Shown: positions 33,763 through 41,247 of the stretch, piece after piece
Numbering within the stretch: the stretch's first letter is position 1
How the letters are laid out: each line of letters starts with the position of its first letter
NCBI GenBank assembly: GCA_014359885.1
Contig: JACIYN010000058.1
Coordinates: forward strand, 1-60,090
Reading direction: 5' to 3'
DNA from: Desulfacinum sp.
GTDB lineage: Bacteria; Desulfobacterota; Syntrophobacteria; Syntrophobacterales; DSM-9756
DNA: 60,090 nucleotides
The notes under the pieces: generated by a model
Told to the model about the DNA's origin: nothing
Seen by the model: the letters and a program-made list of their open reading frames with translations, nothing else
Database searches by the model: none
Program-made: the position numbers and the translations under genes

Positions 33763-34844
33763 GCGGGCATCCTTTCCGAAGGCAAGGCATGCCGTCCCGG
33801 CAGCCCTTCCAGGTCGATGTTTTTCAGGATGGGCCGCTTGTGGATCTTGCAGTGGAGGAAGTCCAGGCCCCTTTCGGCCTGCTCCGTCACCCAGGCGTCG
33901 AAAAGCACCAGCATCTCCCGGGCGTCCCGCGCGGCCATGATCCGCCCGCGGAGAGCGGACGACTCGGGGCACCCCTTGGAATACCAGACCAGCAGCTTGC
34001 GCAGGATGCCCACGGCTCGAGGCTTTTCTTCCATGAATTCCAGGGCGTGGTCGCGGACCGTCCGCCGGAAATCCTCCCAGTCGGGGTGGGGAGGCACCCG
34101 GGGCGGCCGGCCCGATTGGCCGGCGATCACCTGGAAGAGCCAGGGGTTCCCCAGGGCGCCCCGGCCGATCATGACCGCATCGCAGCCCGTTTCCCGGACC
34201 ATGCGGTGAAAATCTTCCGGAAAGACCACGTCCCCGTTGCCGATCACGGGAATGGAAAGCGCTTCCTTGAGTCTTCGTATCCAGTTCCAGTCCGCACGGC
34301 CCCCATAGAGCTGGCGGGCGGTGCGGGCGTGGAGCGTGACGGCGTCCACTCCTGCATCTTCCAGCTTCTTGCCAGTTTCCAGAATGCAGATGTCTTGCCG
34401 GTCCCACCCGAGGCGGGTCTTCACCGTGAGGGGTATGGAAACGGCCTTCCTGACCCGCTCCACGATCCGCAGCAGCTGGTCCGGATCTTTGAGAAGGGCC
34501 GCACCGGCTCCCTGGCGGGCCACCTTGCGGATGGGGCATCCCGCATTGATGTCCACCAAGGCGGCCCCGTGGGCTTCGGCGGCGCGGGCGATTTCCGCCA
34601 TGGCGTCCGGGTCCCGGCCGAAGATCTGCACCGCCACGGGAATGTCCAGCTTTGGGTCTCGAACGAGAAGCCGGCGGCTGGCGGGATCCCCGCGCCGATA
34701 CCCTTCGGAGCTCACCATTTCGGTTACCACCAGGCCGGCTCCGAAGCGGGCCATGACCCGATGGAAGACCCGGTCGGTGATTCCCGCCATGGGGGCCATG
34801 ATGAGGGGCGGGTCCACGGAAATGGCGCCGATCCGAAGGCTCAC
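33759..34844 (-). CDS. dus: tRNA-dihydrouridine synthase (DusB-like)
   Basis: A 361-aa FMN-dependent TIM-barrel enzyme reducing uridine in the tRNA D-loop. Signatures are IMAPMAGITDRVFHRVMARFG, AVQIFGRDPDAMAEIA, LVDINAGCPIRKVARQGAGA (with the catalytic Cys), and LTVKTRLGWD. TLHARTARQLYGGRADWNWI and AVMIGRGALGNPWLF follow. Length is slightly above the family norm because of the C-terminal helical domain. It overlaps both neighbours by 4 bp, forming an operon with the cyclodeaminase-like gene and ispH. Confidence 0.93.
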   Translation of the reverse strand: MSLRIGAISVDPPLIMAPMAGITDRVFHRVMARFGAGLVVTEMVSSEGYRRGDPASRRLLVRDPKLDIPVAVQIFGRDPDAMAEIARAAEAHGAALVDINAGCPIRKVARQGAGAALLKDPDQLLRIVERVRKAVSIPLTVKTRLGWDRQDICILETGKKLEDAGVDAVTLHARTARQLYGGRADWNWIRRLKEALSIPVIGNGDVVFPEDFHRMVRETGCDAVMIGRGALGNPWLFQVIAGQSGRPPRVPPHPDWEDFRRTVRDHALEFMEEKPRAVGILRKLLVWYSKGCPESSALRGRIMAARDAREMLVLFDAWVTEQAERGLDFLHCKIHKRPILKNIDLEGLPGRHALPSERMPA

Positions 34845-35473
34845 AACAGCTCCTTGGCCAGAAGGTCGTGGCAGCGGGACTCGGCCTCCCGGATCTTCGC
34901 CAGGGCGCCCTCCGCCTTCGCCCGGAGGGACGCGACAAACGCCTCGTCCTTGATGGATCCCAGGTTGATCCAGACATTGTAGGCGGCCACCGTGGCGCCG
35001 GCGCGGATCATCTGCACGGCCGCCCCGGCATCGCTGGCTGCATTGGGATTGCCGGAACGGACGGCTTCCAGGGCATCCTCGGCCAGTTGTTCCAGGGCCA
35101 GCAGGGTTTCCATGGGAACGCGGGCGGCCTCCTTGAAGGCCTCCTGAACGGCTTCCCGGCGGGATCGTTTTTCTTCTTCGGTTCCCTTGGGCAGGCGAAA
35201 GGCGTCCACCACCTTCTGGTAGGCCTCGGTGTCTTTCTGGACCAGGGACTGGAAGAGGGCGATCCGCTGGGAGGCCCGCTCTTCGATGGGTTGCATGGTC
35301 TCCCAGCGGTCCTTGAACTTTTCCCTTCCCACGGTGAGCCGGGCCACCATGGTGGTGAGCGCCGCCGCCAGGGCACCGGCCAGGGCGGCCACGCTGCCGC
35401 CGCCGGGAACGGGATTTTCGGAGGCCAGTTCCTCAAGAAACCCTGTGATCGTCAACCGGTTAAGATCTTGCAT
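34841..35473 (-). CDS. fchA: formimino-tetrahydrofolate cyclodeaminase (FTCD C-terminal type)
   Basis: A 210-aa helical protein of the cyclodeaminase/cyclohydrolase family. It shows FLEELASENPVPGGGSVAAL, AGALAAALTTMVARLTVG, ALFQSLVQKDTEAYQKVVDA and NPNAASDAGAAVQMIRAGAT. It converts formimino-THF to methenyl-THF plus ammonia. In animals this domain is fused to the formimidoyltransferase. Here it is a separate gene downstream of hutI and ftcD, completing the histidine-to-folate branch. A methenyl-THF cyclohydrolase role (FchA of clostridia) is the alternative. Confidence 0.88.
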   Translation of the reverse strand: MQDLNRLTITGFLEELASENPVPGGGSVAALAGALAAALTTMVARLTVGREKFKDRWETMQPIEERASQRIALFQSLVQKDTEAYQKVVDAFRLPKGTEEEKRSRREAVQEAFKEAARVPMETLLALEQLAEDALEAVRSGNPNAASDAGAAVQMIRAGATVAAYNVWINLGSIKDEAFVASLRAKAEGALAKIREAESRCHDLLAKELL

Positions 35474-35487
35474 GATATCCTCAGCTT

Positions 35488-35537
35488 GCTCCTTATCCCT
35501 TTTATCCCTTATCCCATATCCCTCTAATCCTTAAACC
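35488..35537. repeat. 7-8 nt tandem array (GGGATAA on hutI sense strand)
   Basis: On the minus strand, AAGGATTAGAGGGATATGGG and GGGATAAAAGGGATAAGG follow the hutI stop codon at once. Units are degenerate but most carry TAA or TAG. It fills nearly the whole space to the next gene's start at 35473. Confidence 0.75.
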
Positions 35538-36772
35538 TTTTCCCCCTTCTTATACACCTGGACCACCGGGTTGGCGCCCCCATGGTAGGCGAGGACCGCC
35601 GGGGTTTCCCCTTCCAGGACCAGAAAATCGGCCTGTTTCCCCACGTCCAGGCTGCCCACCCGTTGGGCCATGCCCACGGCGTAGGCGGCGTTCAGGGTGG
35701 CCGCGGTCAGGGCTTCTTCCACCGACAGGCCCATCAGGAGCACGGCCAGCCCGAAGACGAAGGGCATGGATTCCGTGTAGGACGACCCGGGGTTGCAATC
35801 GGTGGCCAACGCCAGCGGCACGCCCCGTTCGATCATGGTTCGGGCCGGGGCGAAGGGCTTACGCAGGCTGTAAGCCGTGGCCGGCAGCACCACGCCGATG
35901 GTTCCGGCCCGGGCCATGGAACGCAGGTTCGCTTCGGACGCCGCCAGCAGGTGTTCCGCCGAGACGGCGCCCACTTCCGCCGCCAGTCCCGCTCCGCCCA
36001 GGTCGTGGACCTCGTCGGCGTGGATCTTGGCCCCGAGGCCGGCGGCGGTGGCCGCCCGGAGGATTCTCCGGCTTTGCTCCACGGAAAAGACACCCTTTTC
36101 GCAGAAGACGTCACAAAAGCGGGCGATGCCCTGGCGGACCACCGCGGGAATCATTTCTTCGATGACCAGGTCGACGAAGGCGTCGCTCCGATCCCGGTAT
36201 TCTTCCGGCACGGCGTGGGCCCCCAGGAAGGTGGGCACCACGTCCAGGGGCGTTTCCCGGCCGATTCGGCGGATGACGCGGAGCATCTTCAGCTCCGTTT
36301 CCGTGTCCAGGCCGTATCCGCTTTTGATTTCCACCGTGGTCGTGCCGAATCGGAGGGCGGAAAGGGCCCTTTGCCGGGTGGATCGGAAAAGCTCCTGCTC
36401 GTCCGTTTCCCGAACGGATCGCACCGTGGAAAGAATACCGCCGCCGCGGCCAAGGATTTCCAGGTATTCCACCCCCTGAAGGCGCAGGGAAAACTCCCTT
36501 TCGCGGGTGGCGGCGAAGCACAGGTGCGTGTGGGGATCCACGAATCCCGGGATAACGCAGCGGCCTTCCAGGTCCGTTTCCTGATCCGGATCGGACGGGG
36601 GAAGGCTTTTCAGCACCTCTGCTTCCGGGCCCACGGCACGGATCAAACCGTCCCGGCACCAGATGGCTCCCTTTTCCACCACCCGGATCGCCGACTGGTC
36701 CGGGCCCGCTTGGGGGCGGCCCCGGTCTACGGGGGAGAAGAGGGTGGCGTTCCGAAAGACCTTGTCGATCAT
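35531..36772 (-). CDS. hutI: imidazolonepropionase
   Basis: A 413-aa amidohydrolase cleaving 4-imidazolone-5-propanoate to N-formimino-glutamate. The ATG at 36772 overlaps the ftcD stop. The metal-binding start is GFVDPHTHLCFAATRERE. Further signatures are GRGGGILSTVRSVRETDE, TTVEIKSGYGLDTETELKML, KIHADEVHDLGGAGLAAEVG and LATDCNPGSSYTESMPF. All metal ligands (HxH, His of HADE, Asp of TDCNPG) are present. Length is typical. It lies between ftcD upstream and the cyclodeaminase gene downstream. Confidence 0.95.
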   Translation of the reverse strand: MIDKVFRNATLFSPVDRGRPQAGPDQSAIRVVEKGAIWCRDGLIRAVGPEAEVLKSLPPSDPDQETDLEGRCVIPGFVDPHTHLCFAATREREFSLRLQGVEYLEILGRGGGILSTVRSVRETDEQELFRSTRQRALSALRFGTTTVEIKSGYGLDTETELKMLRVIRRIGRETPLDVVPTFLGAHAVPEEYRDRSDAFVDLVIEEMIPAVVRQGIARFCDVFCEKGVFSVEQSRRILRAATAAGLGAKIHADEVHDLGGAGLAAEVGAVSAEHLLAASEANLRSMARAGTIGVVLPATAYSLRKPFAPARTMIERGVPLALATDCNPGSSYTESMPFVFGLAVLLMGLSVEEALTAATLNAAYAVGMAQRVGSLDVGKQADFLVLEGETPAVLAYHGGANPVVQVYKKGEKV

Positions 36773-37686
36773 TGCCCATCTCCCCCCAGCATTTCCAGCA
36801 TCTTCAGTTCGATCACCTGATCGGGGGAAAAGCCGGCGATCTGAAGATAATAGGCGGCGCTTTCCAGCAACGCGGCGGCCGGCACCATGCCGTAGACTTC
36901 CGTTTCCACCACGGGAACCCCCCACCGCCTGGCTTCCATGCGGATGAGTTCCGTCACCCGGTAGAGCGCATTCTTTTCGTAGTCCACCACGTTCATGCTC
37001 ACCTGCACCAGGCCCCGGTCTTCCAAGGCCAGCCCGATTCCCTTCACATGGCAAAGTCCCCCGCTGGAAGAGCGCACGGCCTTGGCGATTTCCTTGGCCA
37101 CGCGCACATCGGTGGTGCCCAGGTTCACGTTGAAAGCCACCAGGATCTTGCGGGCTCCCACCGCCGTGGCGCCCGCCGTGGGATGCAGCTTCGGCTCGCC
37201 CACATCCGGATGTCTTTCCGGCTGGGTAATGGACTCCTTCAGCCCTTCGTACTGGCCTTTGCGCACCACTTCCAGCCGGCGCCGCTCGGGCCTGAGCGCC
37301 GCTTCCTCGTAGAAATAGACCGGAATGCCCGTCTCTTCATGGTAGCGTTTCCCGAAGCGGTGGGCCAGGGCCACGCATTCTTCCATGGTGACGTTTCGAA
37401 GCGGCACGAAGGGAATCACGTCCACGGCTCCCATGCGGGGATGGCCGCCCTGGTGATGGTTGAGGTCGATGTGCTCCACGGCCGCCTTGGCCGCTTCCAG
37501 CACGGCCTCCTGGATCGGTTCCGGGGCTCCCGCCAGGCTCACCACCAGCCGGTTGTGGTCCGCATCGGCCCGGTAGTCCAGAAGGGCGCAGCCCCGCCGG
37601 CGCCGAAAAGGCTCCACGATGGCCTCAATAACCTCCGGGCGCCTTCCTTCACTGAAATTGGGTACACATTCGATGATCTGTGCCAT
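36769..37686 (-). CDS. ftcD: glutamate formimidoyltransferase
   Basis: A 305-aa FTCD N-terminal-type enzyme moving the formimino group from formimino-glutamate to tetrahydrofolate. The ATG at 37686 gives the standard start MAQIIECVPNFSEGRRPEVI. Another ATG at 37743 lies at the promoter. Signatures are DADHNRLVVSLAG, HQGGHPRMGAVDVIPFVPLR, PVYFYEEAA and HPTAGATAVGARKILVAFNV. Length equals the stand-alone bacterial form (about 300 aa). First gene of the ftcD-hutI-fchA-dus-ispH string. Confidence 0.94.
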   Translation of the reverse strand: MAQIIECVPNFSEGRRPEVIEAIVEPFRRRRGCALLDYRADADHNRLVVSLAGAPEPIQEAVLEAAKAAVEHIDLNHHQGGHPRMGAVDVIPFVPLRNVTMEECVALAHRFGKRYHEETGIPVYFYEEAALRPERRRLEVVRKGQYEGLKESITQPERHPDVGEPKLHPTAGATAVGARKILVAFNVNLGTTDVRVAKEIAKAVRSSSGGLCHVKGIGLALEDRGLVQVSMNVVDYEKNALYRVTELIRMEARRWGVPVVETEVYGMVPAAALLESAAYYLQIAGFSPDQVIELKMLEMLGGDGQ

Positions 37687-37717
37687 GATCTCCGTCCCTT
37701 CCTCCCGAGCGATGATT

Positions 37718-37746
37718 TTGACAAGGGTTATCGGGCTGTTCATAAT
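37718..37746 (+). promoter_or_regulatory. sigma-70-type promoter of rarD
   Basis: TTGACA (37718-37723), exact 17-nt spacer, CATAAT (37741-37746). Eleven of twelve consensus bases match. It is about 80 nt upstream of the rarD start and inside the divergent region shared with ftcD. Confidence 0.6.
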
Positions 37747-37828
37747 GCCCGTCGGTTTGCGGTTCCCATGCTGAGGGCGGGCCTTTGCCTATCATCTCAC
37801 CACCTTTTCCGCAAGTGGATCGTGTCCC

Positions 37829-38758
37829 ATGAAAAGCGCCTGGAAACGCAGAGGTCTGCCGGTTCCCGTCGATTCCCCGGGGCTCGGGGCCGCTCTGGCG
37901 GCGGGGGCCTTCCTCATCTGGGGCGTCAGTCCCCTTTACTGGAAGAGTCTGAGCGCCCTGTCGGCTCTCGAGATCGTCATGCACCGGGTGGTGTGGTCCT
38001 TCCTCTTTCTCGTTCCCGTAATGACCTTGAGGAACGGCTGGGGGGAGTTTCGGGCGGTTTTCCGCTCACCCAGGGCGGTGGCCGTTCTCATCTTCACGAC
38101 GTTTCTCATCGGCTGCAACTGGCTCATCTTCATCTGGGCCGTCAACCACGGCGAGGTCCTCCAGACCAGCCTGGGCTACTACATGAACCCGCTCATCAAC
38201 GTGGTTCTGGGCGTGGTCTTCCTCAAGGAGCGCCTCCGGCGCCTCCAGGTGGTGGCCGTGGTGGTGGCCGCGGCGGCAGTCGGGTACCTCACCCTGGACT
38301 ACGGGCGCTTCCCGTGGATCGCCTTGTCGCTCTCCTTCGCCTTCGGCTTCTACGGCCTGATCCGCAAGAAGGTGGCCGTGAGCGCCCTGACGGGACTGGT
38401 GGTGGAGATGGGCCTGCTTTCCGGTTTTGCGGCGGCCTACCTGGGCTACCTGTACCACGGCGGTCGGGGGGCCTTCCTTCGAAACGGAGCGGCGATGGAT
38501 CTATTGCTCATGGCCGCGGCGCTTTTCACCGCCGTACCCCTGCTGCTCTTCAACCTGGGGGCGCGCAGGATCCATTTGGCCACGCTGGGCTTTCTGCAGT
38601 ACATCACGCCCAGCTGCTTCTTCCTGCTGGCGGTCTTTCGCTTTCACGAACCCATCACGGCGGTCCAAGTCCGGACCTTCGGCCTCATCTGGCTGGCCCT
38701 GGCCTGCTATTCCGTGGATTCCCTCGTGGCCGCCCGCACCGTGACGGGTGATGAGTGA
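37829..38758 (+). CDS. rarD: RarD/EamA-family transporter
   Basis: A 309-aa inner-membrane protein with about ten transmembrane segments, of the RarD branch of the drug/metabolite transporters. It has GAFLIWGVSPLYWKSLSALS, ALEIVMHRVVWSFLFL, FIWAVNHGEVLQTSLGYYMN with PLINVVLGVVFLKERL, and near the end LATLGFLQYITPSCFFLLAV. These are the distinctive RarD motifs. The substrate is unknown. The stop codon TGA and the last residues TVTGDE come from the first units of a heptamer array. It is flanked on both sides by opposite-strand hut genes. Confidence 0.9.
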   Translation: MKSAWKRRGLPVPVDSPGLGAALAAGAFLIWGVSPLYWKSLSALSALEIVMHRVVWSFLFLVPVMTLRNGWGEFRAVFRSPRAVAVLIFTTFLIGCNWLIFIWAVNHGEVLQTSLGYYMNPLINVVLGVVFLKERLRRLQVVAVVVAAAAVGYLTLDYGRFPWIALSLSFAFGFYGLIRKKVAVSALTGLVVEMGLLSGFAAAYLGYLYHGGRGAFLRNGAAMDLLLMAAALFTAVPLLLFNLGARRIHLATLGFLQYITPSCFFLLAVFRFHEPITAVQVRTFGLIWLALACYSVDSLVAARTVTGDE

Positions 38759-38878
38759 TGAGTGATGAGTGATGAGTGACGAGTGACGAGTGACGAGTGA
38801 CGAGTGATGGGTGATGGGTGATGAGTGATGAGTGATGGGTGATGGGGATGGGTGATGGGGATGGGGGCACGTGACGAG
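38741..38878. repeat. heptamer tandem array (TGATGAG type)
   Basis: About 18 units of GTGATGA/GTGACGA/GTGATGG on the plus strand, strictly 7 nt, starting in the last rarD codons. Every unit contains TGA. The same unit occurs in inverse orientation at 41166-41247. Confidence 0.95.
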
Positions 38879-38931
38879 CTCCCCCTTTTTTCAACGGGGG
38901 GCTGGGGGGATTGCACGAGGAATCCCCCCTT
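38879..38931. repeat. poly-C/poly-G imperfect palindrome
   Basis: CTCCCCCTTTTTTCAACGGGG is followed by a G-run and AATCCCCCCTTTTCC. It resembles the element at 41078-41122. This is a dispersed, low-complexity repeat family. Confidence 0.6.
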
Positions 38932-38970
38932 TTCCGACGGGGAAGCAGGAGGGAATCCCCGTGGCGCGGA

Positions 38971-40683
38971 CTAAGGGAACATGTTGATCATGGGAAGCTT
39001 CACGCCGCGTTCCCGGGCCACCTGGATTGCCTTTTCGTAGCCCGCGTCCGCGTGGCGAATGACCCCCGTGGCCGGGTCGTTCCGCAGCACCGTGGTCACC
39101 CGCACTTCGCCTTCGTCGGTGCCGTCGGCCACCGTCACCTGGCCGGCATGGAGGGCGTAGCCGATCCCCACGCCGCCTCCGTGGTGGAAGCTCACCCAGC
39201 TGGCTCCGGACGTGGTGTTCACCATGGCGTTCAGGAGCGGCCAGTCGGCCACGGCGTCGGAACCGTCCTTCATGGCTTCCGTCTCCCGGTTGGGGGAGGC
39301 CACGGAGCCGCAGTCCAGGTGGTCCCGTCCGATGACGATGGGGGCCTTCACGGCGCCCTTGCGGACCAGGTCGTTGAAGATCTTCCCCGCCTTGTCCCGC
39401 TCACCGTAGCCGAGCCAGCAGATGCGGGCGGGAAGCCCCATGTGGGCCACCCGTTCTTCGGCCATCTGGAGCCAGCGGACCATGCGGGTCTTTTCGGGAA
39501 AGGCTTCCATGAGGGCGTGATCGGTCACGAGGATGTCCTGGGGGTCCCCGGAAAGGGCCGCCCAGCGGAAGGGGCCTTCACCTTCGCAGAAGAGGGGGCG
39601 GATGTAGGCCGGGACGAACCCGGGAAAATCGAAGGCGTTCTTCACCCCCTGCTTCAGGGCCTGGCCCCGCAGGTTGTTGCCGTAATCGAAGGCCACCGCA
39701 CCCCGGGCCTGCAGGTCCAGGATGGCCCGGCAGTGGGCGGCCATGGATTCCATGGACATTTGGATGTAGCGTTTGGGATCCTTGGTGCGGAGCGCCAGGG
39801 CTTCTTCATAGGGAATCCCCGCCGGCACGTACCCGTTCAGTTCATCGTGGGCGCTCGTCTGGTCCGTCACCACGTCGGGGATGAAGTTCATGGCCACCAT
39901 CTTGGGAAGAATCTCGGCGCAGTTGCCCAGAAGCCCGATGGAAAGAGCCTTCTTGGATTCGGCCGCCTCCCGCGCCATGGCGATGGCCTTGTCCAGGTCT
40001 TCCACCATGACGTCCAGGTAGCGGGTGTCTAGGCGCCGTTGGATCCGGTGCCGGTCCACCTCCACGCAGATGGCCACGCCCTCGTTCATGGTCACCGCCA
40101 GCGGCTGGGCCCCACCCATGCCTCCCAGGCCGCCGGTCACGGTGATCTTTCCGGCGAGAGACCCGCCGAAGTGCTTTTCCGCCAAGGCGGCGAAGGTTTC
40201 GTAGGTTCCCTGCAGGATTCCCTGGGTGCCGATGTAAATCCAGGATCCTGCGGTCATCTGTCCGAACATGATGAGCCCCTTGGCTTCCAGTTCGTGGAAG
40301 TAGTCCCAGGTGGCCCAGGCGGGAACCAGGTTGGCGTTGGCGATGAGAACCCGCGGGGACGTGGGATAGGTCTTCAGGATGCCCACGGGTTTACCCGACT
40401 GAACCAGCAAGGTCTCATCGTTTTCCAGCTCCAGGAGCGAACGCACGATGGCGTCGAAGCACTCCCAGTTGCGGGCCGCCTTGCCCGTGCCGCCGTAAAC
40501 GATGAGTTCTTCCGGTTTTTCGCCCGTCTCCGGGTCCAGGTTGTTGCACAGCATCCGAAGGGCCGCTTCCTGATGCCAGCCCTTGCAATGAAGTTCGGTG
40601 CCGCGCGGTGCCTTGACCGGCCGGGGCTTCCCGCAGCCGATCCGGAGCTCCTTGAGGAGCCTGTCTTTCGGGGTGGTGCTCAT
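38971..40683 (-). CDS. hutU: urocanate hydratase
   Basis: A 570-aa NAD-containing enzyme turning urocanate into imidazolone-propanoate. The ATG at 40683 follows AAGGAGG. An ATG at 40737 would add a basic extension. Signatures are [80 protein letters not shown] and [16 protein letters not shown]. The C-terminus has [20 protein letters not shown]. Length is normal (about 555-570 aa). It has its own unit, separated from ftcD-hutI by rarD. Histidine ammonia-lyase is not in the window. Confidence 0.96.
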   Translation of the reverse strand: MSTTPKDRLLKELRIGCGKPRPVKAPRGTELHCKGWHQEAALRMLCNNLDPETGEKPEELIVYGGTGKAARNWECFDAIVRSLLELENDETLLVQSGKPVGILKTYPTSPRVLIANANLVPAWATWDYFHELEAKGLIMFGQMTAGSWIYIGTQGILQGTYETFAALAEKHFGGSLAGKITVTGGLGGMGGAQPLAVTMNEGVAICVEVDRHRIQRRLDTRYLDVMVEDLDKAIAMAREAAESKKALSIGLLGNCAEILPKMVAMNFIPDVVTDQTSAHDELNGYVPAGIPYEEALALRTKDPKRYIQMSMESMAAHCRAILDLQARGAVAFDYGNNLRGQALKQGVKNAFDFPGFVPAYIRPLFCEGEGPFRWAALSGDPQDILVTDHALMEAFPEKTRMVRWLQMAEERVAHMGLPARICWLGYGERDKAGKIFNDLVRKGAVKAPIVIGRDHLDCGSVASPNRETEAMKDGSDAVADWPLLNAMVNTTSGASWVSFHHGGGVGIGYALHAGQVTVADGTDEGEVRVTTVLRNDPATGVIRHADAGYEKAIQVARERGVKLPMINMFP

Positions 40684-40774
40684 GAACTGGGTCCTCCTTA
40701 CTCGTTTTTGCCTAACGTTCATGGCGGGGCTCGCCACCCCGCATGGATGAAAGAGTCAACCAAGAAGCATCTTC

Positions 40775-40826
40775 TGTAGGGGCCGGCTTGCCGGCGACCC
40801 GAATCGCGGCCAAGGCCGCTCCTACA
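40775..40826. repeat. inverted pair of REP-like palindromes
   Basis: TGTAGGGGCCGGCTTGCCGG, CGA, a short centre, TCGCGGCCAAGGCCGCTCCTACA on the other strand sense. Each half has its own small stem (CCGGC/GCCGG and CGGCC/GGCCG). This layout is that of Pseudomonas-type REP doublets (BIME). Confidence 0.8.
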
Positions 40827-40917
40827 AGGGGCCGAAAGCACTGTTCTTTCACATGAACCCCCATCACGGACGGCCCGTGACAACGAAGGATGAAACGCAC
40901 CTTGGGGAAGCCAGCCC

Positions 40918-40949
40918 CTGTAGGGGCGAATGATTATTCGCCCCTACAG
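40918..40949. repeat. palindromic intergenic repeat (GTAGGGGCGAAT family)
   Basis: Perfect 14-bp arms CTGTAGGGGCGAAT / complement, loop GATT. It is the longest copy in the window. Confidence 0.93.
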
Positions 40950-40962
40950 GCCGCCTTCGTAG

Positions 40963-40983
40963 GGGCGGGCTCTACGCCCGCCC
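40963..40983. repeat. palindromic repeat GGGCGGGC
   Basis: Arms GGGCGGGC / GCCCGCCC, 5-nt loop TCTAC. A sister copy with loop TTTAT is at 45868-45888. Confidence 0.85.
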
Positions 40984-41089
40984 GCCAGAACTCTCGGTGG
41001 GAAGGAATCGTCCAACTCCGGTTCTAGAACTCACCGTGGGCGCATTCCAAGTTCCGGGCGCGCCTTTCCCCGAAGGGAATCTCCCCCAA

Positions 41090-41110
41090 CCCCCCTTTGA
41101 AAAAGGGGGG
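41090..41110. repeat. C-run/G-run hairpin
   Basis: Arms CCCCCCTTT / AAAGGGGGG with a 3-nt loop, within CTCCCCCAACCCCCC context, like the 38879-38931 element. Confidence 0.75.
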
Positions 41111-41165
41111 AGCCAGGGAATCCGGGCCCGGCCATCCTTATGTAAAACGGGGGAGAAGCGCCTTC

Positions 41166-41247
41166 CCTCACTCATCACTCATCACTCGTCACCCATCACT
41201 CATCACCCATCACCCATCACGGATCACGGATTACGGATCACGGACTA
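41166..41247. repeat. heptamer tandem array (TGATGAG/TCCGTGA on sense strand of livK)
   Basis: Reading the minus strand from the livK stop: TCCGTGA, TCCGTAA, TCCGTGA twice, TGGGTGA, TGAGTGA and CGAGTGA, in total about 11 exact 7-nt units. Each ends in TGA or TAA. Confidence 0.94.

Larger units (their letters stand above)
40684..41244. other. repeat-rich intergenic region, no gene
   Basis: A 561-bp stretch between livK-like and hutU genes made largely of dispersed repeats: a REP-like pair (40775-40826), palindromes at 40918-40949, 40963-40983 and 41090-41110, then a heptamer array. The hutU promoter must lie near 40690-40770, where nothing clear is seen. Confidence 0.7.

Noticed and set aside
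33763..34977. N-terminal extension of the ispH frame to give a 984-aa protein
   Set aside because: This part is out-of-frame sequence of the dus gene, rich in Arg/Pro/Gly. The real start is the ATG at 33762 in the ATGA overlap.
38741..41247. CRISPR array
   Set aside because: The repeats are 7 nt, directly abutting with no spacers, and no cas gene is nearby.
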